From: Patescibacteria group bacterium UBA3458
GTDB lineage: Bacteria; Patescibacteriota; Minisyncoccia; Phycocordibacterales; UBA2100
NCBI GenBank assembly: GCA_002378745.1
Contig: DFRR01000006.1
Span: 21,730-39,933, forward strand
Length of the DNA stretch: 18,204 bases
Direction of reading: 5' to 3'
Numbering within the stretch: the stretch's first letter is position 1; each line of letters starts with the position of its first letter. The translations under genes were made by a program, and so were the position numbers. Below are positions 1 through 8,022 of the stretch, in pieces. The notes beneath the pieces are model-generated. The model ran no database searches, was not told the origin of the DNA, and saw nothing but the letters and a program-made list of their open reading frames with translations.

Positions 1-22
1 AACGGGCCCGTTTTGGTGGTTT
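1..22 (+). terminator. 3' part of a terminator-like palindrome, cut by the window edge
   Basis: The window opens in the palindrome AACGGGCCCGTT followed by TTGGTGG and a TTTT run, as expected for the right arm of a terminator hairpin of an upstream gene. The first 18 bases match 5787-5804 exactly, where the full palindrome is visible. The left arm lies outside the window. Confidence 0.5.
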
Positions 23-61
23 TCTGCGTTTAAAGAGTTCTGAGAGTGCACATCAACTACG

Positions 62-89
62 TTGACACTATTGATATTTCTTGCATAAT
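62..89 (+). promoter_or_regulatory. Promoter of the Gly-rich secreted protein gene
   Basis: A perfect -35 box TTGACA (62-67) is followed after 16 bases by the -10 box CATAAT (84-89). The predicted start of transcription is near 96, giving a leader of about 20 bases that carries the Shine-Dalgarno site AAGGAGG at 104-110. Confidence 0.7.
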
Positions 90-115
90 GCGAATGCACA
101 GGAAAGGAGGTCAAC

Positions 116-673
116 ATGATCAAACTTGTGCGAACTTTGTTCGTTCTCATCCCGTTGGCGTTCGCCTTCCCGGCGTTCGCTGACTTCACCGGTCCGGGCG
201 GGGGTCCGCCTGGTGGCGGAGGCCCTATCGGTGGCGGTGGTTCTGGCGGCGGCGGTTCCGGTGGCGGAAGCTCCGGGGTCGTCAATTCGTCTGAGCAAGC
301 TATCAGCAACAGCGCCATCGTCATTGGCAGTCTCGCATCTATGGCAGGAAGTGCAGTGCTCGACGATGACGTCGTCGATGTCGGAAGTTTCGTGCAATAC
401 AGCCTGGTTCCGTGTGCCGCTTCCGGTGGTGCCGTGTACTTGGTGGTTGCATCCGGCGGCGCAGCAACTTCTGCTGTGATCGTCGGCGTGGTGGTCTACT
501 ATGCAGGGAGGTATTTTCTCGAAATCTTCCCGCCCCACGCATCCTTCCGGCCGACACTTATCGGCAAATATCCGCACCTCAGCGACGCGGAAATCCAGTT
601 TCGGTGCAGCGAAATTCGCAAGAATCGCTACCGCAGCTGCGAATACGAGATCCCCGGCATTACGGTGCCGTGA
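116..673 (+). CDS. Secreted Gly-rich protein with membrane segment, unknown function
   Basis: A 185-residue protein with no family that I recognise. Residues 1-22 form a clear signal peptide (basic start, hydrophobic core, likely cut after AFA). Residues 25-54 are almost only Gly, Ser and Pro and include natural GGGGS-type linker units. Residues 62-82 and about 91-138 are hydrophobic and Ala/Gly/Val-rich, probably one or two membrane segments. The last 45 residues are polar and basic with two Cys (164, 175) that could form a disulfide. The start is fixed by AAGGAGG five bases upstream. Promoter and terminator make it a single-gene unit. Its GC-rich codons (GGC, GGT, GTC) differ from its neighbours, partly because of the Gly-rich composition. 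A surface-exposed or envelope protein is the likely class; the role is unknown. Confidence 0.85.
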   Translation: MIKLVRTLFVLIPLAFAFPAFADFTGPGGGPPGGGGPIGGGGSGGGGSGGGSSGVVNSSEQAISNSAIVIGSLASMAGSAVLDDDVVDVGSFVQYSLVPCAASGGAVYLVVASGGAATSAVIVGVVVYYAGRYFLEIFPPHASFRPTLIGKYPHLSDAEIQFRCSEIRKNRYRSCEYEIPGITVP

Positions 674-685
674 GATAGAACGAGC

Positions 686-723
686 AAAGAAGCGGCGACT
701 CGCAAGAGTCGTCGCTTTCTTTT
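686..723 (+). terminator. Intrinsic terminator after the Gly-rich protein gene
   Basis: An 11-bp stem (691-701 with 706-716, one G-U pair) with a GCAA tetraloop at 702-705 is followed by TTCTTTT. It lies 17 bases after the stop codon. Confidence 0.85.
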
Positions 724-747
724 ACACATAGAGAATTGAGGTGTCTC

Positions 748-756
748 TGATATACT
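748..756 (+). promoter_or_regulatory. Extended -10 promoter of the cyclophilin gene
   Basis: TGATATACT is an extended -10 element (TG, one base, TATACT). No good -35 box is at the right distance. The box ends 25 bases before the ATG at 782, so the leader should be roughly 18 bases and holds no Shine-Dalgarno site. Confidence 0.6.
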
Positions 757-781
757 ACCCAACACTAACAAGTTAATTTGT

Positions 782-1441
782 ATGAAGGGAATATATCTAC
801 TTGCTATTGGAATTATCATTATTTCGCTTATCGGTGGACTCTATGTGACGTTTACTGATACCGACAAAACAAACAGTATGTCAGACACCACACAATCAAT
901 GCCTTACGAAGCTAATAACACAAATGATGCCGATACACCTGACGCGGCAGCTACGTCATCGTCAGTGACTGCAGTCATGCAAACCAATCTCGGCGATATT
1001 ACGCTCGAACTCGATGCAGCTCACGCGCCCAATACCGTTGCAAACTTTGTTAATCTCGCACGGTCCGGCTTTTACAATGAGATAAAATTTCATCGAGTCA
1101 TTGCCGGATTCATGATTCAAGCCGGTGACCCGCTCTCGAAAGACGATTCAATGATGCAACGTTGGGGTACCGGTGGACCGGGCTACACGTTCCCAGATGA
1201 GATTCACGCCGAGAATCACAATGTTGTTGGTACTATCTCAATGGCAAATGCGGGACCCGACACCAACGGAAGTCAGTTTTTCATTAACGTAGCAGACAAT
1301 AACTTCCTCGACACTAAGCATACTGTTTTCGGACGCGTTGTTGATGGAATGGACGTTGTACGAGCAATCGCCGCAACAGAGACCGGGCCAAATGACCGAC
1401 CAGTCTCTGCAGTCATTATTACCGGAGTTGAAGTGCGCTAG
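782..1441 (+). CDS. Membrane-anchored cyclophilin-type peptidyl-prolyl isomerase
   Basis: A 219-residue protein that speeds cis-trans isomerisation of prolyl bonds. Residues 4-24 are one hydrophobic helix, an uncleaved anchor or signal; residues 25-62 are a Thr/Ser/Asp-rich linker; residues 63-219 are the cyclophilin domain. The FHRVIAGFMIQAGDP block (103-117) carries the catalytic Arg and the Phe, Met and Gln of the active site. GSQFFIN (163-169) and LDTKHTVFG (176-184) are also typical. The position often held by Trp in eukaryotic cyclophilins is Phe (FLDTKH), as is common in bacteria, so low cyclosporin binding is expected. The domain should face the outside. It is the first gene of a tight co-directional run and lies 11 bases before the DsbD-like gene, which suggests joint work in folding exported proteins. 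There is no Shine-Dalgarno site. Confidence 0.92.
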   Translation: MKGIYLLAIGIIIISLIGGLYVTFTDTDKTNSMSDTTQSMPYEANNTNDADTPDAAATSSSVTAVMQTNLGDITLELDAAHAPNTVANFVNLARSGFYNEIKFHRVIAGFMIQAGDPLSKDDSMMQRWGTGGPGYTFPDEIHAENHNVVGTISMANAGPDTNGSQFFINVADNNFLDTKHTVFGRVVDGMDVVRAIAATETGPNDRPVSAVIITGVEVR

Positions 1442-1452
1442 CACTTTCTCGT

Positions 1453-2700
1453 ATGTACCGTTTTGCAGCCGCATTCTTTACCATAGGTATCGCACTTTCG
1501 AGTTTTGCGGTTCCTGCATCATTGGCAGTTGCGCAGACAACGAGTGATGAGCGTGTTTCGGTACATGTATTTAAACGCGAGGATTGTACATACTGTAAAG
1601 CCGAGGCAAAGTTTCTTGAAACACTCTCCACTGAGCGACCTGACTTGCAGTTTACTATTGTTTGGCATGACGTCGTGACCGACGAAAATGCAAACGCGCT
1701 ATATCAGCAAATCACTACACTTAAGCGCGTACCACGCATCACACCGATTACTATCGTCAGCGATACGCTCATTCAAGGTTTTGATGCACCTGAAACAACC
1801 GGTGCACGTATTATTGATGCAATTGAACGTGCACATGAAGTAGGTGAGTTGCCACTTAGCGAGTTTACTGCCGGCACAACGACGATTGAGGGAAGCTCTG
1901 AAGCAGGATGCGAAAGTGGTGATGTATGTCTTCCCGGTGTAAGTATTGGTGAGTTTAGCTTCAAGTTACCGTTCTTAGGAGTTGTTGACTTACGGACATT
2001 TTCACTTACCACGCTTGCCGTTGTACTCGGACTGGTTGATGGATTTAATCCATGTGCCATGTGGGTGCTCATTACATTTCTTCTTGTATTGCTTCAGCTC
2101 GGTGATCGGAAGCGTATGCTACAAATTGCCGGGTTGTTCATTCTTGCCGAGGCAGTCATGTATGCATTGATTCTGAATGTGTGGTACTCGGCATGGGACT
2201 TCGTTGGCCTTGATCGCATTGTGACACCGCTCGTTGGCCTGCTGGCGATTGGTGGAGGTACATACTTCTTATATAAGTATTACAAAAGCCGTCAGGCACT
2301 GGTGTGTGACGTCGCAAGTTTGCACACACAACAAAACATTCAGTCACGCATCAATGCTATTGCCAGCGCACCACTTACACTCGCTGCAATTGGGGGGATT
2401 ATCGCCATTGCCTTTTCGGTAAATATTATTGAATTTGCATGCTCGGTAGGTATTCCGCAAGCATTCACAAAAATTCTTGAACTCAACAATCTCACATTCC
2501 TTCAAACACAATGGTATACATTCCTCTACATTGCATTCTATATGTTTGACGACCTTATCGTTTTTGGACTCGCATTCTTTGGTATGAAGAAAATCCACTC
2601 TGCCGAAAAATACTCACGCGCGTCATTACTTATTGGTGGTGTACTGATGCTCGTACTTGGTGTATTGCTTACATTCATACCAAACGCGCTTACCTTTTAG
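1453..2700 (+). CDS. Thioredoxin-like domain fused to a DsbD/CcdA-type membrane domain
   Basis: A 415-residue fusion. Residues 1-27 look like a signal peptide. Residues 35-127 form a thioredoxin/glutaredoxin-like fold with the redox motif CTYC at 45-48 and a PITIV strand before residue 103. A linker with two more Cys (153, 159) follows. Residues about 183-412 are a multi-helix membrane domain of the DsbD/CcdA type. Its two key Cys are in GFNPCAMW (Cys201) and EFACSVGIP (Cys330), the usual pair in the first and fourth helices that carries electrons across the membrane. The likely role is to pass reducing power from cytoplasmic thioredoxin to the outer CTYC domain, for repair of disulfides in exported proteins. 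The order of domains (redox domain first, membrane domain after) recalls DsbD in simplified form. The start codon is preceded by CGT and no Shine-Dalgarno site. Confidence 0.85.
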   Translation: MYRFAAAFFTIGIALSSFAVPASLAVAQTTSDERVSVHVFKREDCTYCKAEAKFLETLSTERPDLQFTIVWHDVVTDENANALYQQITTLKRVPRITPITIVSDTLIQGFDAPETTGARIIDAIERAHEVGELPLSEFTAGTTTIEGSSEAGCESGDVCLPGVSIGEFSFKLPFLGVVDLRTFSLTTLAVVLGLVDGFNPCAMWVLITFLLVLLQLGDRKRMLQIAGLFILAEAVMYALILNVWYSAWDFVGLDRIVTPLVGLLAIGGGTYFLYKYYKSRQALVCDVASLHTQQNIQSRINAIASAPLTLAAIGGIIAIAFSVNIIEFACSVGIPQAFTKILELNNLTFLQTQWYTFLYIAFYMFDDLIVFGLAFFGMKKIHSAEKYSRASLLIGGVLMLVLGVLLTFIPNALTF

Positions 2701-2703
2701 CGT

Positions 2704-4341
2704 ATGAAGCAAGAAGCGGCACTCACTATTCTCAAAACAGGAAGAAATGTATACCTCACCGGTGCTGCTGGTTCCGGCAAAACGTACGTACTCAATAGAT
2801 ATATTGAATATTTGCGCACGCATAACGTCAGTGTCGGCATTACGGCATCGACCGGCATTGCGGCGACGCACTTGGGCGGCATGACCATTCACTCGTGGTC
2901 AGGTATCGGTATTAAAGAGTATTTGAGTGAGTGGGACTTAGACGCACTCTCGCAGCGCCAGCCACTCGTAAAGCGCTTGGAGCGGACACAAGTATTGCTT
3001 ATTGATGAAGTGTCCATGCTTCGCCCAGAGGTATTAGATATGGTTGATGCTGTCGCTCGTACATTGCGGCGAAATGATACGCCCTTTGGCGGCATGCAGG
3101 TAATTCTTTCCGGCGACTTCTTTCAGTTGCCGCCTGTTGTGCGCTCGAGTGACGAAGATGCGTTTGCTGATTCTTCGCGTGCGTGGCAGGAAGGAGATTT
3201 CCGCGTATGCTACCTTACTGAGCAATATCGCCAAAACGATGATGCACTCACTGCCATTTTGAACGATATTCGAGATGGTGAAATTTCCGTATCATCACGC
3301 GAAGCGCTTGAGTCACGTATGGGCGATAACGTGCAGCGCATTCCCGATGCTGTTGTGCTGCACACTCACAATGACAATGTTGACGCACGAAATGTGGAAG
3401 AATTGCACAAGATAGAGGGTACTGCCGTGACGTATGAAATGATTTCATCCGGACGTGGAAACCTTGTGGAAACACTTAAGAAAAGTGTGCTGGCACCTGA
3501 ACTGCTCACTCTTAAAGTTGGCGCACGTGTCATGTTTGTTAAAAATAGCCCGGATCAAGAATATGTAAACGGAACACTTGGAGAGGTTATTGATGTTGAT
3601 GGTGAATATCCAAAAGTGCGAACACATAATGGAAAGGTGATTACCGCATACCCAGTGTCTTGGGAAACGACCGATGATGGTAAAGTGCTTGCAGCTGTTA
3701 CGCAGGTACCATTACGGCTTGCATGGGCGATTACTGTTCATAAGAGCCAAGGAATGAGTCTTGATGCAGTCGAGGTTGATCTGTCGCGAGCGTTCACTCC
3801 CGGACAAGGATATGTTGCACTATCACGTGCTCGCACACTTGATGGACTCGTACTTACCGGGCTCAATGCAATGGCATTACAGGTACATCCGTACGTAGGA
3901 ATTCGAGACGCACAGTTACAGGCTGAATCTGACCAATGGGAGCGTGTGGTTGCTAAGTTTTCGAATGAGAAGGTAGCATCACTGCATCAGGAATTTATTA
4001 CACGAGTTGGAAACTCGGCACCGGCAGAGACAACACAGACACCGCGAACCCCGACACATGTACAAACCTTACAACTTCTTGAGGAAGGGAAGTCGATTGC
4101 CGAAATCGCTGAAGCTCGGAGCCTCACACCCGGAACGATTATCGGGCATATTGAGAAACTACATGCACAAGGTACAACGGCAGCACTTACGCATATACAA
4201 CCCGAAGCATCATTGCTTGCAGACGTAGCACAGGCTGCAAAGGCGCTGAAAACACCGTCACTCTCTGCATTGCATCGCAAGCTGAAGGGCAAATATGAGT
4301 ATGATGAACTACGTCTGGCGCGTTTATTTATTGGAGAGTAG
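2704..4341 (+). CDS. PIF1/RecD2-like DNA helicase with C-terminal helix-turn-helix
   Basis: A 545-residue superfamily 1 helicase of the PIF1-like group, expected to unwind DNA 5' to 3' using ATP. Visible motifs: Walker A GAAGSGKT (20-27), motif Ia region ITASTGIAA (46-54), Walker B DEVSM (101-105), GDFFQLPPV (137-145), an Arg motif near EQYRQ (173-177), and the C-terminal block ITVHKSQGMSL (343-353) with YVALSRARTLDGL (370-382). Residues about 451-545 hold repeats of LLEEGKSIAEIAEARSLTPGTI type, which resemble the helix-turn-helix tail seen at the C-terminus of some RecQ and PIF1-like helicases. The gene starts three bases after the stop of the DsbD-like gene and has no Shine-Dalgarno site. 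Small PIF1-like helicases of this size are common in bacteria; the exact substrate (G-quadruplex, R-loop, fork) cannot be read from the sequence. Confidence 0.9.
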   Translation: MKQEAALTILKTGRNVYLTGAAGSGKTYVLNRYIEYLRTHNVSVGITASTGIAATHLGGMTIHSWSGIGIKEYLSEWDLDALSQRQPLVKRLERTQVLLIDEVSMLRPEVLDMVDAVARTLRRNDTPFGGMQVILSGDFFQLPPVVRSSDEDAFADSSRAWQEGDFRVCYLTEQYRQNDDALTAILNDIRDGEISVSSREALESRMGDNVQRIPDAVVLHTHNDNVDARNVEELHKIEGTAVTYEMISSGRGNLVETLKKSVLAPELLTLKVGARVMFVKNSPDQEYVNGTLGEVIDVDGEYPKVRTHNGKVITAYPVSWETTDDGKVLAAVTQVPLRLAWAITVHKSQGMSLDAVEVDLSRAFTPGQGYVALSRARTLDGLVLTGLNAMALQVHPYVGIRDAQLQAESDQWERVVAKFSNEKVASLHQEFITRVGNSAPAETTQTPRTPTHVQTLQLLEEGKSIAEIAEARSLTPGTIIGHIEKLHAQGTTAALTHIQPEASLLADVAQAAKALKTPSLSALHRKLKGKYEYDELRLARLFIGE

Positions 4342-4351
4342 GATACACACT

Positions 4352-5185
4352 ATGACAGTATTTATTGATGGCAAAGCATTGGCAAGGGAAATAGAGACTG
4401 AATTGGCGGAGCAGATACGTCATCTACCAGTCTCGCCACGTTTGGCGATTATTATCGTTGGTGACAACTCGGTAACGGAGAGCTTCGTAGCCGTAAAGAA
4501 GCGGTTTGCAGAGGCGATTGGTGTTGCATGGATAGAAAAACGATTTCCGGAGAACGTAACTACCGAAACGCTTATTGCTTCAATACAAGACGTCGCACCG
4601 CATGCAGACGGCATCGTGGTGCAGCTTCCATTACCACAACAGGTAGACACCACCGCAGTACTTGAAGCAGTTCCTCCGACAATGGATATTGATGTACTCA
4701 GTGACACTGCGTTTGATGCGTTTCGAAGCGAGACCAGTGACTTTGTACCCCCGGTCGCCGGTGCCATTATCCGTATGCTGGAAGCCTATGACATTGCGAT
4801 ACATGCGGTACCCGTCACCGTCATTGGAAAGGGACGGCTCGTCGGATTACCAACGAAGATATTACTTGAGCGTCTCGGTGCAAACGTTCGTGTCGTTGAC
4901 ACACAAACACCGCAAACACTCCGCAGCCAACTCCTGAATGATGCAGACATTATTATCTCCGGAACCGGAGTGCCAGGATTGCTACAGCCAGACATGATTC
5001 ACGATGATGTTGTGCTCATTGATGCCGGGACGTCGAGTGCGCGTGGTGCTGTGGTGGGTGACATCGATCCAGACTGCTTTGTGCGCGCATCACTTGTTGC
5101 AAAGACACCAGGTGGCGTTGGTCCGGCAACAGTCGCAATGCTATTTAAAAACCTTGTTTCCGCAGTTCGGAGTAAATGTGCATAA
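4352..5185 (+). CDS. folD: FolD-type methylene-tetrahydrofolate dehydrogenase/cyclohydrolase
   Basis: A 277-residue cytoplasmic enzyme of one-carbon metabolism, converting methylene-THF through methenyl-THF to formyl-THF with NAD(P). The start ATG at 4352 gives the typical FolD N-terminus (MTVFIDGKALAREIE); a longer frame from 4295 would overlap the helicase gene. Visible family blocks: ADGIVVQLPLP, the nucleotide-site segment VTVIGKGRLVGLP, ADIIISGTGVPG, VLIDAGTS, and TPGGVGPATVAML. It is divergent: the active-site Tyr that precedes the catalytic Lys (YVxxK in E. coli) is Phe here (SFVAVKK), the usual RPCTPxGI segment reads FVPPVAGAI, and DVDGF reads DIDVL. The catalytic Lys is kept. So activity is likely but cofactor use and the cyclohydrolase step may differ. 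The gene begins 10 bases after the helicase stop. Confidence 0.88.
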   Translation: MTVFIDGKALAREIETELAEQIRHLPVSPRLAIIIVGDNSVTESFVAVKKRFAEAIGVAWIEKRFPENVTTETLIASIQDVAPHADGIVVQLPLPQQVDTTAVLEAVPPTMDIDVLSDTAFDAFRSETSDFVPPVAGAIIRMLEAYDIAIHAVPVTVIGKGRLVGLPTKILLERLGANVRVVDTQTPQTLRSQLLNDADIIISGTGVPGLLQPDMIHDDVVLIDAGTSSARGAVVGDIDPDCFVRASLVAKTPGGVGPATVAMLFKNLVSAVRSKCA

Positions 5186-5228
5186 CTGCTATTCATGAAG
5201 GTTTTTGTAGTACTATTTTTGTAACGAT

Positions 5229-5756
5229 ATGAAGAAACTCTCACAGAACGAAGGCATTGCAGTTGTGGTAGCACTGGCAACGGTTGTTGTGTTTTTACCG
5301 GCAATTTTCACAGCTACGACAACATTAGATAATCATATTGGAACTTCCGCGGAAACACTTTCGGGGGACGCTGCGCACTATCTAACTGAACAAACTCTGA
5401 AAGATTTTGAAGTGACTGATATCGTCTCGGGAGACGGAGCGACCGCTACCTTTGGAGACACTATATATATTCACTACGTTGGCACACTTTCTGATGGAAC
5501 CGTGTTTGATACGTCAACAGGTAACGACGAACCCTATTCATTTGTACTTGGTGAAGGGGAAGTGATTACCGGTTGGGATCTCGGTTTGGTGGGCATGCGC
5601 GAGGGCGGCACACGACATTTGATGATTCCGGCTGCGCTTGCGTATGGTAAGCAAGAACTCACTGATATTGATGGCAACGTGGTAATTCCGAGTGGTTCAA
5701 CCTTACTGTTTGACGTTATATTGGTACACGTAGAAAAGGCTCCTGCTGAGGAATAA
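5229..5756 (+). CDS. Membrane-anchored FKBP-type peptidyl-prolyl isomerase
   Basis: A 175-residue protein. Residues 9-31 are a hydrophobic helix (anchor or signal), followed by a linker and an FKBP domain from about residue 60. Typical positions are present: HYVGTLSDGTVFDTS (82-96), FVLGEGEVITGWDLGL (105-120), GMREGGTRHLMIP (122-134), LAYG (137-140) and VIPSGSTLLFDVIL (152-165). The Asp of FDTS, the GW Trp and the AYG Tyr that line the FKBP pocket are kept. It should act outside the membrane as a prolyl isomerase, alongside the anchored cyclophilin of 782-1441. There is a 43-base gap after folD and no Shine-Dalgarno site. The palindrome at 5777-5808 follows the stop codon. Confidence 0.92.
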   Translation: MKKLSQNEGIAVVVALATVVVFLPAIFTATTTLDNHIGTSAETLSGDAAHYLTEQTLKDFEVTDIVSGDGATATFGDTIYIHYVGTLSDGTVFDTSTGNDEPYSFVLGEGEVITGWDLGLVGMREGGTRHLMIPAALAYGKQELTDIDGNVVIPSGSTLLFDVILVHVEKAPAEE

Positions 5757-5776
5757 AGGCTGTATTGAAATATACT

Positions 5777-5808
5777 AAATCACCAAAACGGGCCCGTTTT
5801 GGTGATTT
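5777..5808 (+). terminator. Perfect 32-base palindrome between the FKBP gene and uvrB
   Basis: Bases 5777-5792 are the exact reverse complement of 5793-5808, with core AACGGGCCCGTT. As RNA it folds into a long hairpin with a small loop. It sits 20 bases after the FKBP stop, followed by an interrupted T-rich stretch (ATTTCTCGTATTTT), so a terminator is the simplest reading. An operator or attenuator for uvrB is possible. Its right portion is repeated exactly at 1-18. Confidence 0.65.
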
Positions 5809-5824
5809 CTCGTATTTTAAAAGG

Positions 5825-5853
5825 TTGTGAGCACTGCATTTCTGCCGTACAGT
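5825..5853 (+). promoter_or_regulatory. Possible promoter giving a leaderless uvrB mRNA
   Basis: TTGTGA (5825-5830) and TACAGT (5848-5853) are 17 bases apart. Transcription would begin almost exactly at the GTG at 5860. The -35 box is weak, so this is tentative. Confidence 0.35.
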
Positions 5854-5859
5854 AGTGGA

Positions 5860-7971
5860 GTGAAGAAGCAACAAACATTCAATCTTAAGAAGCCCTATGA
5901 GCCCGCTGGAGACCAACCAGCGGCTATTGCTGCACTCACCAAAGGTGTTGAGGCGGGGACACGCCATCAGACGCTACTTGGTGCAACAGGAACCGGAAAA
6001 ACCTACACGGTGGCGAACGTCATTCAAAATACCGGCAAAACAACGCTTGTAATCGCCCACAACAAGACGCTGGCGGCGCAACTGGCAGCTGAGTTTCGTG
6101 AGTTTTTTCCTGAAGACGAGGTGCACTACTTTGTATCATATTATGACTTTTACCAACCAGAGGCATACGTTGCTATCACCGATACCTATATTGAAAAAGA
6201 AGCGCAAATAAACCAAGAGATTGATCGGCTTCGACACGCAACCACACAGGCGTTGTTGACGAAGAAAAACGTAATTGTGGTTGCATCAGTCTCGGCAATT
6301 TATGGTTTGGGTAGCCCGGAAGAATACGCAAAAGTGATTCTCAATATGCGTGTTGGTGCAACGTACACACGTGCAACGCTCGTGCGTGAGTTGGTAGACA
6401 TGTACTTCACTCGTGTTGCCGGTGATTTAACAGCAGGTACCTTCCGTGCACTGGGTAACACCATTGAGGTAATGCCTTCGAACGAAGAAGTTATTTTCCG
6501 TCTACATTTCACCGGCAACACCATTACGAAGATTGAGCGCATCGACCCAATCACCCGAGCTATTCAAGCTGAAGAAGCACATGTGTCACTGTTCCCGGCG
6601 AAGCACTTCGTCACCCCGGACGATGTAAAAGAACAAGCACTGAAAGATATTGAGGCAGAGCTCAAGGAGCAACTCGCTCTGTTGCGACGTGCAGGTAAGG
6701 AGCTCGACGCCGAACGCCTCAGTCGTCGTACACGCCAAGACATCGCGTTGATTCGGGAAATTGGTTACTGCAACGGTATTGAAAACTATTCGCGACATTT
6801 TGACCGTCGCAAGGCAGGCGAGGCACCGCACACGCTACTTTCGTACTTTCCTCGAAAAGAAGACGGCACTCCCGACTTTTTGACAGTTATTGATGAGTCC
6901 CACGTTACATTGCCGCAAATAGCCGGTATGCAGGCGGGTGACCGTGCACGCAAAGACGTACTTGTGGAGTACGGATTCCGTTTGCCAAGTGCACGAGATA
7001 ACCGACCACTTAACTTTGAAGAATTCGAAGAGCGAGTCGGGGAAACATTGTATGTGAGCGCAACTCCCGGAACATACGAATTCGAACACAGCAGCACTCC
7101 GGAGTGTCCACTCCACACCGACTACAAGCTAAACAAAGGAGTTGAAGAGCTCCTCAATGCGCCACATCCGGCAAGCTGTAATGTGGTTGAGCAGATTATT
7201 CGACCGACCGGTCTGGTTGACCCGGAAGTTGCCGTTCGCCCGGTTGTTTCGAAGGGCGAGTATCCCGGGCAGGTGCAAGACTTTATTACTGAAGCACAGG
7301 CAGTAACTGAACGTGGCGCGCGTTCACTCGTAACAGTACTTACAAAAAAGATGGCAGAAGATCTTTCTGCATTCCTTCGTGACGTGAACGTCCGTGCTGA
7401 GTACATACACAGTGACATAAAGACTGTAGAGCGTATACAGATTCTCACTGACTTCCGTCGTGGTGAGTTCGATGTGCTCGTAGGGGTAAACCTGCTTCGT
7501 GAGGGGCTCGACTTACCTGAGGTAGAGCTTGTCGGTATCCTGGACGCCGACAAAGAAGGCTTCCTGCGTAGCGATACCTCACTCATTCAAACCATTGGAC
7601 GCGCAGCTCGAAACGTTAATGGGCGCGTTATTCTCTACGCTGACACACTTACCGGCTCAATGGACAGGGCGCTCAAAGAAACAACACGGCGACGAGCAAA
7701 GCAAGTTGCGTACAACAAAGCGCACGGCATTACGCCGCAAACAATCAAAAAACAGATACGAGATATCTCTGAGTCATTTGTGAAGAGTCACACCAAGGCG
7801 GTTGCACGTATGGCCGAAATGGATGCAGCAACAGCCACCACCGCTGCACAGCGAAAGAAGCTTATTACCCAAAAGCGCAAGCAGATGTTGGAAGCAGCAA
7901 AGGAGCTAGACTTCGAAACCGCAGCGCTTCTGCGAGACGAGCTGAAGCTTTTGGAGGAACGAGGGAAGTAG
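5860..7971 (+). CDS. uvrB: UvrB, excinuclease ABC subunit B
   Basis: A 703-residue DNA damage-verification helicase of nucleotide excision repair. Visible in order: PYEPAGDQPAAI at the N-terminus, Walker A GATGTGKT (41-48), the YYDFYQPEAYV and SVSAIYGLG segments flanking the beta-hairpin that probes the lesion, Walker B region VIDESH, the helicase motif block around HSDIKTVERI, LLREGLDLPEV, QTIGRAARN, and a C-terminal UVR motif (DFETAALLRDELKLLEE) that contacts UvrC. All core motifs are intact and the length is normal for the family. The GTG at 5860 is chosen because it gives the usual N-terminus; a GTG at 5827 in the same frame would add 11 residues, and no ATG is available. uvrA follows 51 bases after the stop. 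Confidence 0.96.
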   Translation: MKKQQTFNLKKPYEPAGDQPAAIAALTKGVEAGTRHQTLLGATGTGKTYTVANVIQNTGKTTLVIAHNKTLAAQLAAEFREFFPEDEVHYFVSYYDFYQPEAYVAITDTYIEKEAQINQEIDRLRHATTQALLTKKNVIVVASVSAIYGLGSPEEYAKVILNMRVGATYTRATLVRELVDMYFTRVAGDLTAGTFRALGNTIEVMPSNEEVIFRLHFTGNTITKIERIDPITRAIQAEEAHVSLFPAKHFVTPDDVKEQALKDIEAELKEQLALLRRAGKELDAERLSRRTRQDIALIREIGYCNGIENYSRHFDRRKAGEAPHTLLSYFPRKEDGTPDFLTVIDESHVTLPQIAGMQAGDRARKDVLVEYGFRLPSARDNRPLNFEEFEERVGETLYVSATPGTYEFEHSSTPECPLHTDYKLNKGVEELLNAPHPASCNVVEQIIRPTGLVDPEVAVRPVVSKGEYPGQVQDFITEAQAVTERGARSLVTVLTKKMAEDLSAFLRDVNVRAEYIHSDIKTVERIQILTDFRRGEFDVLVGVNLLREGLDLPEVELVGILDADKEGFLRSDTSLIQTIGRAARNVNGRVILYADTLTGSMDRALKETTRRRAKQVAYNKAHGITPQTIKKQIRDISESFVKSHTKAVARMAEMDAATATTAAQRKKLITQKRKQMLEAAKELDFETAALLRDELKLLEERGK

Positions 7972-7979
7972 CGTATAGT
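7951..7979 (+). promoter_or_regulatory. Possible uvrA promoter inside the uvrB 3' end
   Basis: TTGGAG (7951-7956) and TATAGT (7974-7979) are 17 bases apart. Transcription would start near 7986. A small hairpin follows directly: CCCTGC (7991-7996) pairs with GCAGGG (8003-8008). uvrA may thus be made both with uvrB and separately. Confidence 0.4.
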
Positions 7980-8022
7980 ATGCATGCAACCCCTGCCCCC
8001 ATGCAGGGACGTATATGTATAT

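Noticed and set aside
68..577. 169-codon minus-strand frame opposite the Gly-rich gene
   Set aside because: It is the complement of GC-rich Gly codons with no SD, and the plus frame has signal peptide, SD, promoter and terminator.
5777..5860. LexA-type SOS box before uvrB
   Set aside because: Neither the CTG-N10-CAG nor the GAAC-N4-GTTC pattern is present; the palindrome there has a different core.
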